Origin: VRUE01 sp044867645 | GTDB taxonomy: Bacteria > Actinomycetota > Thermoleophilia > Solirubrobacterales > 70-9 | Assembly (NCBI GenBank): GCA_044867645.1 | Contig: JBIOVI010000007.1 | Span: forward strand, 6,905-70,904 | Length of the DNA: 64,000 nucleotides | Reading direction: 5' to 3' | Shown here: piece by piece, positions 25,997 to 34,322 of the stretch | How the letters are laid out: the number at the start of each line of letters is the position of its first letter | How positions within the stretch are numbered: the first letter of the stretch is position 1 | Notes under the pieces: model-generated | Databases searched by the model: none | Seen by the model: the letters and a program-made list of their open reading frames with translations, nothing else | Told to the model about the DNA's origin: nothing | Translations under genes and position numbers: made by a program

Positions 25997-26457
25997 GAGA
26001 CGCTCCCGTGGAAACGCGCCCGACGCAGCCCGGAGAGCGAGGCCCACTGGACGAAGAAGGCATCGGCCAGCGGGTAGACCAACCTGCCCGTCAGGGCGAG
26101 CCTCTCGACCCGGGTGATCGATTCGACATAGACGAGGCGGCGACGCTGAATACGACCCAGCAGGAAGAAGGGAAGCGCTAGCCCCGCCCCCGTCGATATG
26201 ACCACCTCGGGGTCCTGCTCGCGAAGGACGCGCCACGCGAGGCGCAGATTGCGGAGAAAGTTGCCTAGGTTGCGCGGCGTCGGGCCGTGGCCGTACACGA
26301 CATCCTCGTCACTGAGCAGGTACTCGACGTCGGCGGAGCGCAGGGTCACCCAGGTGCGGTCCAGGTCCGACCACGCCGGCTCGAGGGCGAGCATCTGCAA
26401 CAGGTGCCCGCCGGGCGAAGCGACGAGCAGCGCCTTCTCCGGTCGGGCGGGCCGCAT
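25993..26457 (-). CDS. Alg14/PssD-like glycosyltransferase subunit
   Basis: A 154-residue N-terminal, acceptor-binding half of the split transferase: LLVASPGGHLLQMLAL at the start, then LRLAWRVLREQDPEVVISTG and a hydrophobic GAGLALPFFLLG segment that could insert in the membrane, and VYVESITRVERLALTGRLVY. It recruits the Alg13-like subunit. ATG 26457 is 2 nt beyond the deacetylase stop. Confidence 0.86.
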   Translation of the reverse strand: MRPARPEKALLVASPGGHLLQMLALEPAWSDLDRTWVTLRSADVEYLLSDEDVVYGHGPTPRNLGNFLRNLRLAWRVLREQDPEVVISTGAGLALPFFLLGRIQRRRLVYVESITRVERLALTGRLVYPLADAFFVQWASLSGLRRARFHGSVS

Positions 26458-26459
26458 GC

Positions 26460-27203
26460 TTACACCACCAACCTCAATTCCGGCTGGGCGCTATGGGCGT
26501 CCGCGAGAGTGACGAGGTCGAGGCGGCACTCCGCCGCGTAGGTGGCGATCTCCTCGATCGCTCGCGCCGTCTCCTCCGCGCTCGGCCGGACCGCATAGCG
26601 AGCCGAGTCATGGAGCAGGACGATCGCTCCGTCGTCGAGGTCCCGGTTGACACGCTGGGCGATGCGCTCGCTCGAGAGCGGCTCCCAGTCGAGCCCCCAG
26701 GTGGACCAGTACGCGATCTCAAGACCAAGGCGGCGACAAGTCTTCAGCCCCGCCGGGGTGAGCTTGCCGTAGGGGGGACGGTAGAAACGGGGGCTGCCGC
26801 CGGTGAGGTTGGCGACGGCCGCGTATCCGGCTTCGATGTCCGCAACCGACTCGACGCTGGGGACCCGGTCGTGGCGGAAGTGGCGCGCTCCGTGAACTCC
26901 CACTTCGTGACCCCGGGCGAGTATCTCCGTCGCTAGCTCGGGGGCGGCGGCGATCTGCTCGCCGACCAGGAAGAAGGTCGCTTTGGCGCCGACGGCGTCG
27001 AGCGCGTCGAGAACGTCACGAGTGCCGCCGGGGGACGGATCGGGCCCATCGTCGAACGTCAAAACCGCCTTGCCGCCGAGCGTCGTGCGCTCGATTCCGG
27101 GCAGCTCGCGCCAGCGACGCGCCCGGCTCGGCGAACGCTCCTGAAGCGCGCAGCGCAACGAGAGCGGCAGCAAGCCGCGGAGCCGATGGAGCTTGCGGAG
27201 CAT
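26460..27203 (-). CDS. Polysaccharide deacetylase (NodB domain)
   Basis: A 247-residue CE4 deacetylase with a full motif set: LTFDDGPDPS, GVHGARHFRH as the His-x3-His metal site, YRPPYGKL, and AIVLLHDSA. It has no clear signal peptide. It is the first gene of a three-gene operon with the Alg14/Alg13-like pair, so it may deacetylate a lipid-linked GlcNAc soon after transfer. It is unrelated in detail to the deacetylase at 5141, which lacks the HGARH form. Confidence 0.88.
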   Translation of the reverse strand: MLRKLHRLRGLLPLSLRCALQERSPSRARRWRELPGIERTTLGGKAVLTFDDGPDPSPGGTRDVLDALDAVGAKATFFLVGEQIAAAPELATEILARGHEVGVHGARHFRHDRVPSVESVADIEAGYAAVANLTGGSPRFYRPPYGKLTPAGLKTCRRLGLEIAYWSTWGLDWEPLSSERIAQRVNRDLDDGAIVLLHDSARYAVRPSAEETARAIEEIATYAAECRLDLVTLADAHSAQPELRLVV

Positions 27204-27356
27204 CTGCCTGGAAAACGTTAGTCGCTTCCCGAACTTCCGCCGAATGCTTACCGATTCCTCAGCTGGGTAGTCAAAGCAAACAGCTCGGACCTTCGTCCAG
27301 GCTCCGATTTCCCAGTTCAGCCCCGTTTTGACCTACCGATACCCGGAGGCATGGCT
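27204..27356. promoter_or_regulatory. Divergent promoter region and start-deciding RBS
   Basis: This 153-bp gap separates the minus-strand deacetylase start from the plus-strand beta-helix gene. GGAGG at 27345-27349 lies 7 nt before ATG 27357 but only 1 nt before ATG 27351, so 27357 is the likelier start. No clear -35/-10 pair could be fixed. Confidence 0.45.
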
Positions 27357-29426
27357 ATGCCTAAGCATTTTCACCCAAATGCCCGCGGATCTCTCTCTCG
27401 CATTGCCATCGTGTTCGGCTTACTTGCGCTCTTCGTCGTTTCACCCGTCGCAACCGTCACCGCCAGGAACGCACCTCACAAAGGCCTGAGGGCAGCACAG
27501 ACGGTCATGCCGCGCGCGGCGAAGGGTCTGAACAGGACAGATCGTGACCGTGACCGTGACGGCCTCAGCAACTGGACCGAGGTACATCGCACCAAGACGA
27601 ACCCGTACAAGTTCGACACCGACGGGGACGGATTCGGAGACGGCGCCGAGGTGACCGCCGGGTCGAATCCCCGCAATCCCACCAGCGTTCCGGTGGGCCC
27701 TCCCGCACCCGCTCCCACGCCGCCAACCGAACCCACTCCACCGGAGGCCCCCGCTCCGCCGCCTGACACCACCCCGCCGCCCGACACCGCTCCGCCGCCC
27801 GACACCACTGCGCCCGACACGTCGATCGTTTCCGGGCCTTCGGGGAGCATCACGTCGACCAGCGCCAGCTTCGACTTCTCGTCTTCCGAGAGCGGCTCGA
27901 GCTTCCAGTGCAAGCTCGACTCGGGGTCCTGGGGGAGCTGTACGGCACCGAAAGGCTACGGCTCGGTTGCGGTCGGCGGCCACACCTTCTCGGTGAAAGC
28001 AACCGACGGGTCCGGCAACACCGACGCCTCCCCGGCGACCCGGAGCTGGACGGTCGACTCCCCCGCTCCGCCGCCCGACACCACTGCGCCCGACACGTCG
28101 ATCGTTTCCGGGCCTTCGGGGAGCACCACGTCGACCAGCGCCAGCTTCGACTTCTCGTCTTCTGAGAGCGGCTCGAGCTTCCAGTGCAAGCTCGACTCGG
28201 GGTCCTGGGGGAGCTGTACGGCACCGAAAGGCTACGGCTCGGTTGCTGTCGGCGGCCACACCTTCTCGGTGAAAGCAACCGACGGGTCCGGCAACACCGA
28301 CGCCTCCCCGGCGACCCGGAGCTGGACGGTCGAAAGCAGCGGCGGCGGCGAACCCGAAGGGAGCTGCACGCAGACCCTGTCCCCCGGCGCAAACCTCTCC
28401 ACCGCGATCTCCAATGCATCCGCCGGGGCGGTGATCTGCCTCAACGGTGGCTCCTGGTCGTTCAGCCTTTCCCAGGTCAGCAAGTCGAACTACGTGACGG
28501 TGCAGTCGAGCAGCGGCCAAACGGCCAAACTCGGCTACTCGATCCTCAATAAGTCGAAATACCTCCGCTTCCGCAGCCTCAAATTCACCGGCGGGGTGGA
28601 GATGGTCGGCTCGTCCAACAACATCGAGTTCCTCGACAACGAGTTCACCGGCCCGTTCGGCATCCGCGCAAACGGCGATGGTGCGAGCTTCGGGACCGAG
28701 GTCACCGATGTCACGATCGACGGCAACAACATCCACGACCTCGACTACACCGGCACCCAGGGCACCGCGGATGGCTACGGAATCATCGCGGTCAACGGCG
28801 TCGAACGCTTCACGATTACCGACAACACGATCAAGAGCGTCGCCGCCGACTACATCCAGTCCGCCAGTCCAACCGACTTCACCGTCGACCGCAACACCTT
28901 CCTCGGGCCGAGTCTCGTCGGCAACCACCCACAGGAGCATCAGGATCTCTGGCAGATATTCGGCGGTGGCGACGACGTCACCTTCACCAACAATGTCGTC
29001 CGTAACACCGGTACCCACGAGTCGCTGCTCTTCCAGGAGGGCTCCTTCTCCAACGTCGTCATCGAAAATAACCTCTTCGACCACGACTCGCGCGGCTACA
29101 CCTGCCAGCTCTACCAGTCGACGGGCCTGATCTTCCGCGACAACACGATCGTGGGAAGCCGCTGGGGGTGCCTGTTCCGCGACTACGCGAGCAAAGCCCC
29201 GGGCTCCGGATACCAGGTCGACCACAACATCTTCGCCGACACCGAAGATGACGTCGACGTCTCCACCGAGGGGCGCGCCGGGAGCTGGGGAACCTACGAT
29301 TACAACGTCTCGAGCGACGGATCGGCCAGCGGCTCACATTCAGTACGAAATTGGTCCCCTTTGTGGGTGGACACCATCAATTACAGTCCGAAAGGGCTTC
29401 CTTTCAGCGCTGGATACAGTCCCTGA
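27357..29426 (+). CDS. Secreted beta-helix protein with Ca-binding and two Ig-like repeats
   Basis: A 689-residue exported protein. Signal peptide with helix SRIAIVFGLLALFVVSPVA and likely cleavage after TVTA. Then thrombospondin-type-3 calcium loops (DRDRDGLSNWTEVHRTKTNP, DTDGDGFGDGAEV), a Pro-rich spacer, two nearly identical 92-residue Ig-like domains, and a right-handed parallel beta-helix of about 340 residues (repeated FLDNEFTG, VTIDGNNIHD, FTITDNTIKSV). The beta-helix resembles pectate-lyase-like enzymes, which bind or cut polysaccharides, but I see no certain catalytic set. A close paralogue follows 30 bp downstream. It probably acts on the locus polymer outside the cell. Confidence 0.8.
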   Translation: MPKHFHPNARGSLSRIAIVFGLLALFVVSPVATVTARNAPHKGLRAAQTVMPRAAKGLNRTDRDRDRDGLSNWTEVHRTKTNPYKFDTDGDGFGDGAEVTAGSNPRNPTSVPVGPPAPAPTPPTEPTPPEAPAPPPDTTPPPDTAPPPDTTAPDTSIVSGPSGSITSTSASFDFSSSESGSSFQCKLDSGSWGSCTAPKGYGSVAVGGHTFSVKATDGSGNTDASPATRSWTVDSPAPPPDTTAPDTSIVSGPSGSTTSTSASFDFSSSESGSSFQCKLDSGSWGSCTAPKGYGSVAVGGHTFSVKATDGSGNTDASPATRSWTVESSGGGEPEGSCTQTLSPGANLSTAISNASAGAVICLNGGSWSFSLSQVSKSNYVTVQSSSGQTAKLGYSILNKSKYLRFRSLKFTGGVEMVGSSNNIEFLDNEFTGPFGIRANGDGASFGTEVTDVTIDGNNIHDLDYTGTQGTADGYGIIAVNGVERFTITDNTIKSVAADYIQSASPTDFTVDRNTFLGPSLVGNHPQEHQDLWQIFGGGDDVTFTNNVVRNTGTHESLLFQEGSFSNVVIENNLFDHDSRGYTCQLYQSTGLIFRDNTIVGSRWGCLFRDYASKAPGSGYQVDHNIFADTEDDVDVSTEGRAGSWGTYDYNVSSDGSASGSHSVRNWSPLWVDTINYSPKGLPFSAGYSP
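27789..28333 (+). repeat. 276-bp tandem repeat coding for Ig-like domains
   Basis: Copy 1 begins at 27789 and copy 2 at 28065, an offset of 276 bp or 92 codons, with only a few base differences. The encoded domains start with TAPDTSIVSGPSGS and end with SPATRSWTV. The near-identity at the DNA level points to recent duplication or gene conversion. A third, more diverged copy is in the next gene at about 29821-30080. Confidence 0.85.
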
Positions 29427-29456
29427 GACGCCGCCACGCCGGAGGCGCGTGGCACA

Positions 29457-31163
29457 ATGCCGGCCATGCGCGCATGGTGGCTTCCGCTCCTTCTTCTCGG
29501 AGCGACCGTGTTGCCGGCCACAGCATCCGCGCAGGAGCACGTTGGCCTTGGCGTGGCCCAGGTTGCAAGGGGTCAAGCGAACCAGAGCGACCCGGACGGC
29601 GACGGCCTCAGCAATTGGACTGAGCTGCGCCGCACCAAGACTAACCCGCGCAAATTCGACAGCGACGGCGATGGGTTCGGAGACGGCGTCGAGCTGTTCG
29701 CTGGATCCAACCCCAACGACGCCGGAAGCATCCCCTCCCTGAGTCCCGCACCTTTCACCCCCACCCCACTCGCCGCCCCGGCGCAGAGCCCACCCGCGCC
29801 CCCCAGCCCACCCGATCCACCCGACACCACTCCGCCTAACACGACGATCGTCTTCGGGCCCTCCGGGACCACCGCCTCGACCAGCGCCAACTTCGGCTTC
29901 TCGTCCTCGGAGAGCGGCTCGACCTTCGAGTGCAAGCTCGACCCGGGCTCCTGGGGGGGCTGCACCTCGCCGAAGACCTACACCTCGGTTGCGGTCGGCG
30001 GCCACACCTTCTCGGTGAAAGCAACCGACGGGTCCGGAAACACCGACGCCTCCCCGGCGACCCGGAGCTGGACGGTCGAAAACCCTGTTCCCATGAACTG
30101 CACTCAGACCCTTTCCCCTGGCGCAAACCTCTCGAGCGCGATCTCGAGTGCCTCCGGCGGCGCGGTGCTATGCCTCGACGGCGGCTCTTGGTCGTTCGAC
30201 GTCTCCGACCTCAGCAAGTCCGCGCCGGTCACGGTCGGCTCTGCCGACGGAACCATCGCGTCGCTTGGGTACTCGCTGGTCAATCGGTCCAGCAACCTCC
30301 GCTTCCAGGGCCTGAGGTTCGTCGGGGGGGTCGAGATGCTCGGCTCGAGCGACCAGATCGAGTTCCTCGACAACGAGTTCACGGGCGAGTTCGGCATCCG
30401 CGCCAACGGCGAGGCGGCAAGCGACGGGACGGAGGTCACCGACGTCACGATCGAAGGCAACTACATCCACGACATCGACTACACCGGGTCGCAGGGCTCA
30501 GCCGGCGGTTACGGGATCATCGCGGTCAACGGAGTCGAACGCTTCACGATTGTCGACAACACGATCGAAAGCGTCGCCGCCGACTACATCCAGTCGGCCA
30601 GCCCAGTCGACTTCAGCGTTGTCGACAACACTCTGCTCGGGCCCAGCCTCGTCGGCAACCACGCCGATGAGCACCAAGATCTGTGGCAGATCTTCGGCGG
30701 CGGCGACAACATCACCTTCGCCAACAACGTCGCCAGGAACACCGGCACCCACGAGTCGCTGCTCTTCCAGGAAGGCTCCTTCTCAAACGTCAACGTCTCG
30801 AACAACCTCTTCGACCACGACTCGCGCGGCTATACCTGCCAGCTCTACCAGTCGACGGGCCTGGTCTTCCGCAACAACACGATCGTCGGCAGTCGCTGGG
30901 GCTGTCAGTTCCGCGACGATGCCTCAAGCCCACCGGGCAGCGGCTACGAAGTCGACCACAACATCTTCGTCGACACGGAGGAAGGCGCCGACGTCTCCAC
31001 TGAGGGGGAAGCGAAAAACTGGGGCACCTACGACTACAACGTCTCGAGCGACGGGTCGGCCGGAGGGTCTCACTCCAAACAGAACTGGTCCCCTTCCTGG
31101 GTGGACACCGTGGATTACAGTCCGCTCGGGCTCCCCTTCAGCGCCGGCTACCAGGCGCCCTAG
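29457..31163 (+). CDS. Secreted beta-helix protein, paralogue with one Ig-like domain
   Basis: A 568-residue exported protein with the same plan as its upstream neighbour: signal peptide (WWLPLLLLGATVLPATASA, cleavage before QEH), calcium loops DPDGDGLSNWTEL and DSDGDGFGDGVEL, a Pro-rich spacer, a single Ig-like domain (TTIVFGPSGTTASTSANFG) and the beta-helix. The beta-helix region is highly similar to the neighbour's, including EHQDLWQIFGGGD and CQLYQSTGL. ATG 29457 lies 11 nt after GGAGG at 29441-29445. The pair is a tandem duplication in which the number of Ig domains changed. Confidence 0.82.
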   Translation: MPAMRAWWLPLLLLGATVLPATASAQEHVGLGVAQVARGQANQSDPDGDGLSNWTELRRTKTNPRKFDSDGDGFGDGVELFAGSNPNDAGSIPSLSPAPFTPTPLAAPAQSPPAPPSPPDPPDTTPPNTTIVFGPSGTTASTSANFGFSSSESGSTFECKLDPGSWGGCTSPKTYTSVAVGGHTFSVKATDGSGNTDASPATRSWTVENPVPMNCTQTLSPGANLSSAISSASGGAVLCLDGGSWSFDVSDLSKSAPVTVGSADGTIASLGYSLVNRSSNLRFQGLRFVGGVEMLGSSDQIEFLDNEFTGEFGIRANGEAASDGTEVTDVTIEGNYIHDIDYTGSQGSAGGYGIIAVNGVERFTIVDNTIESVAADYIQSASPVDFSVVDNTLLGPSLVGNHADEHQDLWQIFGGGDNITFANNVARNTGTHESLLFQEGSFSNVNVSNNLFDHDSRGYTCQLYQSTGLVFRNNTIVGSRWGCQFRDDASSPPGSGYEVDHNIFVDTEEGADVSTEGEAKNWGTYDYNVSSDGSAGGSHSKQNWSPSWVDTVDYSPLGLPFSAGYQAP

Positions 31164-31174
31164 CCCGACCCAAG

Positions 31175-32419
31175 TCAGTGCGACGGCAGCGCGCGGTCGA
31201 CCGCGCGCCGTACGTAGTACGACGTCGCTCGCCGCAGCTGGACAGGACGATCCGCGGCTACCGCCGGCTCGATATCGAGCAAGGCAAAGAGCAGCGGATC
31301 GGCGACCCGCTCCCAGCGAAGCTCCTCCGCGAGCGACCTACCGGCGGACCTCGATCGCATCCGCACCGGCTCGTCCAGCAGCTCCACGACCGCGTCCGCG
31401 ACCTCCGCCGGCGACCCGGACTCGACCAGGGTCGCGAACCCGGCCGACTCGAAACGGTCCGCGGTCTCGTCGCCGCGACCGAGCACACACGGCAGGCCCG
31501 CCCATAGGTAATCCATGTAGCGAGCGCGGGCGGCAAGCGGCGCCTCCTCGGTATCGCGATGAAGCGTCAGTCCCAGATCCGCCTCCTGGAGGTAGTCGCC
31601 GCGGCGCTCGAAGGGCACCCACTCCTCCAGAAAGAGGACCGTGCGGTCGAGCACTCCGAGCCGCTCGGCCAGCTCCTTGGCGGCGCTGACGGCGGAGTGG
31701 CGCTCGACATCTCCGTTGGGAGGACGCCCGGCGGTGAACACCAGCTTTAGGTCCGGACGGGAATCGGCGACCGAAGCGAAGGCCCGGATCGCCGTCTCGG
31801 CGTCGAGCCAGCGCCAGAGGCTCCCCCACCACAGCACGATCCTGTCGCCGTCCGCGATCTGGGGGAAGCGCTCCCGCAACGGATTTCCGCCCGGCGGCGG
31901 CGGATCGGCGTCGATCCCGAACGGCACCGTGCACAGCGGCGGGCGAATGGGGGCGCCGAGCGCGTCGGCCTCGGCTTCGAGCAGCTCGCGCTGGCGCTCC
32001 CCCGCGCAGAGGACGAGGTCGGCACAGCGGAGCTGGAGGCGGCGCGCGGCGCGGGCGGTGGCGCGGGCTCTGTCCGCCCCGTCGCCGAGGGTGCCGAGCT
32101 CCAGCTCGACGGGGTCGTACTGGTCGGAGATCGCCACCAGCCCGAGCCAGCGCCTCATCGCCAGCGCAAACGGGGGGACGGTCGCCGCCATCAGCACGTC
32201 GTGGCGTCGCGCCTCACGTATCAGCCGCCAGCGCGAGAACGGCACGACGGCCATTCCGTGGCGCTCGCCATGTTCGGCCCCGGGCGCCATCAACGTCACC
32301 CTGTGCTCGGTGGAGATCGCCTGGGCGAGACGCACTGAGCGAATCTCGGGGCCGCTGAGCCGCTCGCCCAAGGCGCCGGGCACGAGCACGAGCACGCGTC
32401 TTTCCTCAAGCGGCAACAC
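31175..32419 (-). CDS. Probable GT4-type glycosyltransferase
   Basis: A 414-residue GT-B-like protein: RVLVLVPGALGERLSGPEIR at the N-terminus, AISDQYDPVELELG, CTVPFGIDADPP, then a second domain with IVLWWGSLWRWLDAETAIRA and YLQEADLGLTLHRDTEEA. It resembles transferases that use an EX7E-like loop, but the motif is degenerate. The start GTG 32419 has GGAGG about 4 nt upstream; GTG 32434 is also open. It overlaps the asparagine synthase 3' end by 14 bp and is the last gene of the ten-gene operon. Confidence 0.72.
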   Translation of the reverse strand: MLPLEERRVLVLVPGALGERLSGPEIRSVRLAQAISTEHRVTLMAPGAEHGERHGMAVVPFSRWRLIREARRHDVLMAATVPPFALAMRRWLGLVAISDQYDPVELELGTLGDGADRARATARAARRLQLRCADLVLCAGERQRELLEAEADALGAPIRPPLCTVPFGIDADPPPPGGNPLRERFPQIADGDRIVLWWGSLWRWLDAETAIRAFASVADSRPDLKLVFTAGRPPNGDVERHSAVSAAKELAERLGVLDRTVLFLEEWVPFERRGDYLQEADLGLTLHRDTEEAPLAARARYMDYLWAGLPCVLGRGDETADRFESAGFATLVESGSPAEVADAVVELLDEPVRMRSRSAGRSLAEELRWERVADPLLFALLDIEPAVAADRPVQLRRATSYYVRRAVDRALPSH

Positions 32420-34319
32420 GGGTCCTCCCTCCACTCGGTTGCGCCTCCACGACCTGCCGATGCCAAAGCTCGAACGTGAGGAAGCTCCAGAGCAAGGCCG
32501 AGTTGTCCTCCTCGCGAGCGAGATGGCGCTCCAGCAGGCCGGCGACGACGTCGCGGCGCAGGTACTCGCCGCTCCTGGCGGCGCCGTCCAGCAGCGTGTC
32601 CCGCGCCAGCTCGCGCAGGTCGGTCCGGAACCACTCGGCCATCGGCACCTGGAAGCCGTGCTTGGCCCGATCGATGAGCGTGTCCGGCACGACGCCGCGC
32701 AGAGCGGCGCGGAGGGCGATCTTCTTCTCGCGCCCCCGAACCTTGAAACGGTCGGGAAGGGCAGCGGCGAGCTCGAGCAGCTCGTGGTCGAGCAGCGGCG
32801 AGCGAGCCTCGAGCCCGTAGGCCATCGTCGCGATGTCCATCTTGACGAGCAGGTCCCCCGGGAGGTAGGTCTGCTGATCCACGTCGAGCATGCGATCGAC
32901 CAGGTTCAGAGCGGTCGAGCCGGTCCAAGGAGCGGCGATCGCGTCGGCGGGCGAGCCCGCGAGCGCGGCGCGAAACTGGGGGGTGTAGACGGTGTCCTGG
33001 AGCGCCGGACCGAAGCGGGACATGGCGCGGAAGTAGCGCTCTTGCGGGGTCAGCGACAGCAAGGCGGAGGCGCGGCGGAGGCGGTTGCGCACGCTGGTCA
33101 GGTTCCCGTCGGGGCGAATCCAAGCCCCAGCCTGGGCGATACCCCGGCGCAGGCTCGCCGGCATCCGGTCTAGGCGCGCCAGCATCGCCGCGTTCGCGTA
33201 GCGACCGTAACCGCCGAAGGCCTCGTCCCCCCCGTCGCCGGTGAGCGCAACGGTGACCTGGCGCCGGGCCATCTCGGCGAGGTAGAAGCTCGGGATCGCC
33301 GAGTGGTCGGCGAACGGCTCGCCGTAGTGGCGCACGAGCTTCGGCAGGAGCTCGACGGCATCGGGCCGGACCAGCAGCTCATGGTGGTCAGTGCCGAAAT
33401 GCTCGGCGACCTGCCGCGCGTAGGGCAGCTCGTCGAAGCCCTCGGTCTCGAACCCGATCGAGAAGGTCTTCACCGGGTTGGCCGACTGCTCGGCCATCGC
33501 CGCGACGACCGCAGTCGAGTCGACTCCGCCCGAGAGGAAGGCGCCGAGCGGGACATCGGCCACCATCCGGCGGCGGACGGCGGCCCGCACCGCGTCCCGG
33601 ACCGCCTCGCCGGCCTCCGCCTCGCTTTGGATGTCGAGCACCGGCGCGTAGTCGAGCTTCCAGTAGCGCTCGATTCGCGTCCTTCCGTCGCGCCAGCGGA
33701 GCATCGAGGCGGGCGGCAGCTTGCGCACGGCACGGAAGGCGCTGAACGGGCTGGGAACGTAGGTGTAGGTAAAGAAGCGGTCGAGCGCCTCGGGGTCGAC
33801 CTCGCGGGAGATCTCGCCGTCGGCGAGCAGCGCCCAGAGCTCGGAGGCAAAGGAGATCGCGCCGCCGCGCTCGGCGTAGAAGAGCGGCTTCTTGCCGATC
33901 CTGTCGCGGGCGACGAGCAGCTCCTCCCGGCGGCCGTCCCAGAGGGCAAAGGCGAACATGCCGCTGAGCGAGCGGACGCAATCCGGGCCCTCCTCCTCAT
34001 AGAGGTGGGCGATCACCTCGGTGTCGCCCGCGGTCGTGAAGCGGTGGCCGTTCGCGACCAGTCGCTCGCGCAGCTCGCGGTAGTTGTAGATCTCACCGTT
34101 GAGGACGACGGCGATCGAGCGGTCCTCGTTGTAGACCGGCTGGTCGCCGGTGGCGAGGTCGATCACGCGCAGGCGCTGGATGCCAAGCCCCACCGGCCCC
34201 TCCACATGGACCCCACGGGAATCCGGACCGCGGTGCTCGAGCGCCGCGCACATCGCGTGAACCAGCTCGCCCTCCACCGGACGGCCGTCGTTGCGAGCTT
34301 GTCCAACTATCCCGCAGAT
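32406..34319 (-). CDS. asnB: Glutamine-hydrolysing asparagine synthase, apparent ATC start
   Basis: A 637-residue amidotransferase. The glutaminase domain needs Cys as first mature residue; the frame reads TAG-ACG-ATC-TGC, giving CGIVGQARNDGRPV directly after ATC, with no ATG, GTG or TTG in front of the Cys. GAGG at 34326-34329 is 6 nt upstream of ATC, so ATC is the probable start. Starting at GTG 34277 would remove the catalytic Cys. RGPDSRG, LNGEIYNYREL and the synthetase loop LSGGVDSTAVVAA follow. In polysaccharide loci such enzymes can amidate uronic acids, which fits the WbpA/D/E/I-like genes. It follows the GT2 stop by 3 nt. Confidence 0.88.
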   Translation of the reverse strand: MCGIVGQARNDGRPVEGELVHAMCAALEHRGPDSRGVHVEGPVGLGIQRLRVIDLATGDQPVYNEDRSIAVVLNGEIYNYRELRERLVANGHRFTTAGDTEVIAHLYEEEGPDCVRSLSGMFAFALWDGRREELLVARDRIGKKPLFYAERGGAISFASELWALLADGEISREVDPEALDRFFTYTYVPSPFSAFRAVRKLPPASMLRWRDGRTRIERYWKLDYAPVLDIQSEAEAGEAVRDAVRAAVRRRMVADVPLGAFLSGGVDSTAVVAAMAEQSANPVKTFSIGFETEGFDELPYARQVAEHFGTDHHELLVRPDAVELLPKLVRHYGEPFADHSAIPSFYLAEMARRQVTVALTGDGGDEAFGGYGRYANAAMLARLDRMPASLRRGIAQAGAWIRPDGNLTSVRNRLRRASALLSLTPQERYFRAMSRFGPALQDTVYTPQFRAALAGSPADAIAAPWTGSTALNLVDRMLDVDQQTYLPGDLLVKMDIATMAYGLEARSPLLDHELLELAAALPDRFKVRGREKKIALRAALRGVVPDTLIDRAKHGFQVPMAEWFRTDLRELARDTLLDGAARSGEYLRRDVVAGLLERHLAREEDNSALLWSFLTFELWHRQVVEAQPSGGRTRVAA

Positions 34320-34322
34320 CGT

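Noticed and set aside
32406..34277. asnB starting at GTG 34277
   Set aside because: This start would remove the catalytic Cys and the first strand of the glutaminase domain; the frame upstream encodes them with a well-placed ribosome site.
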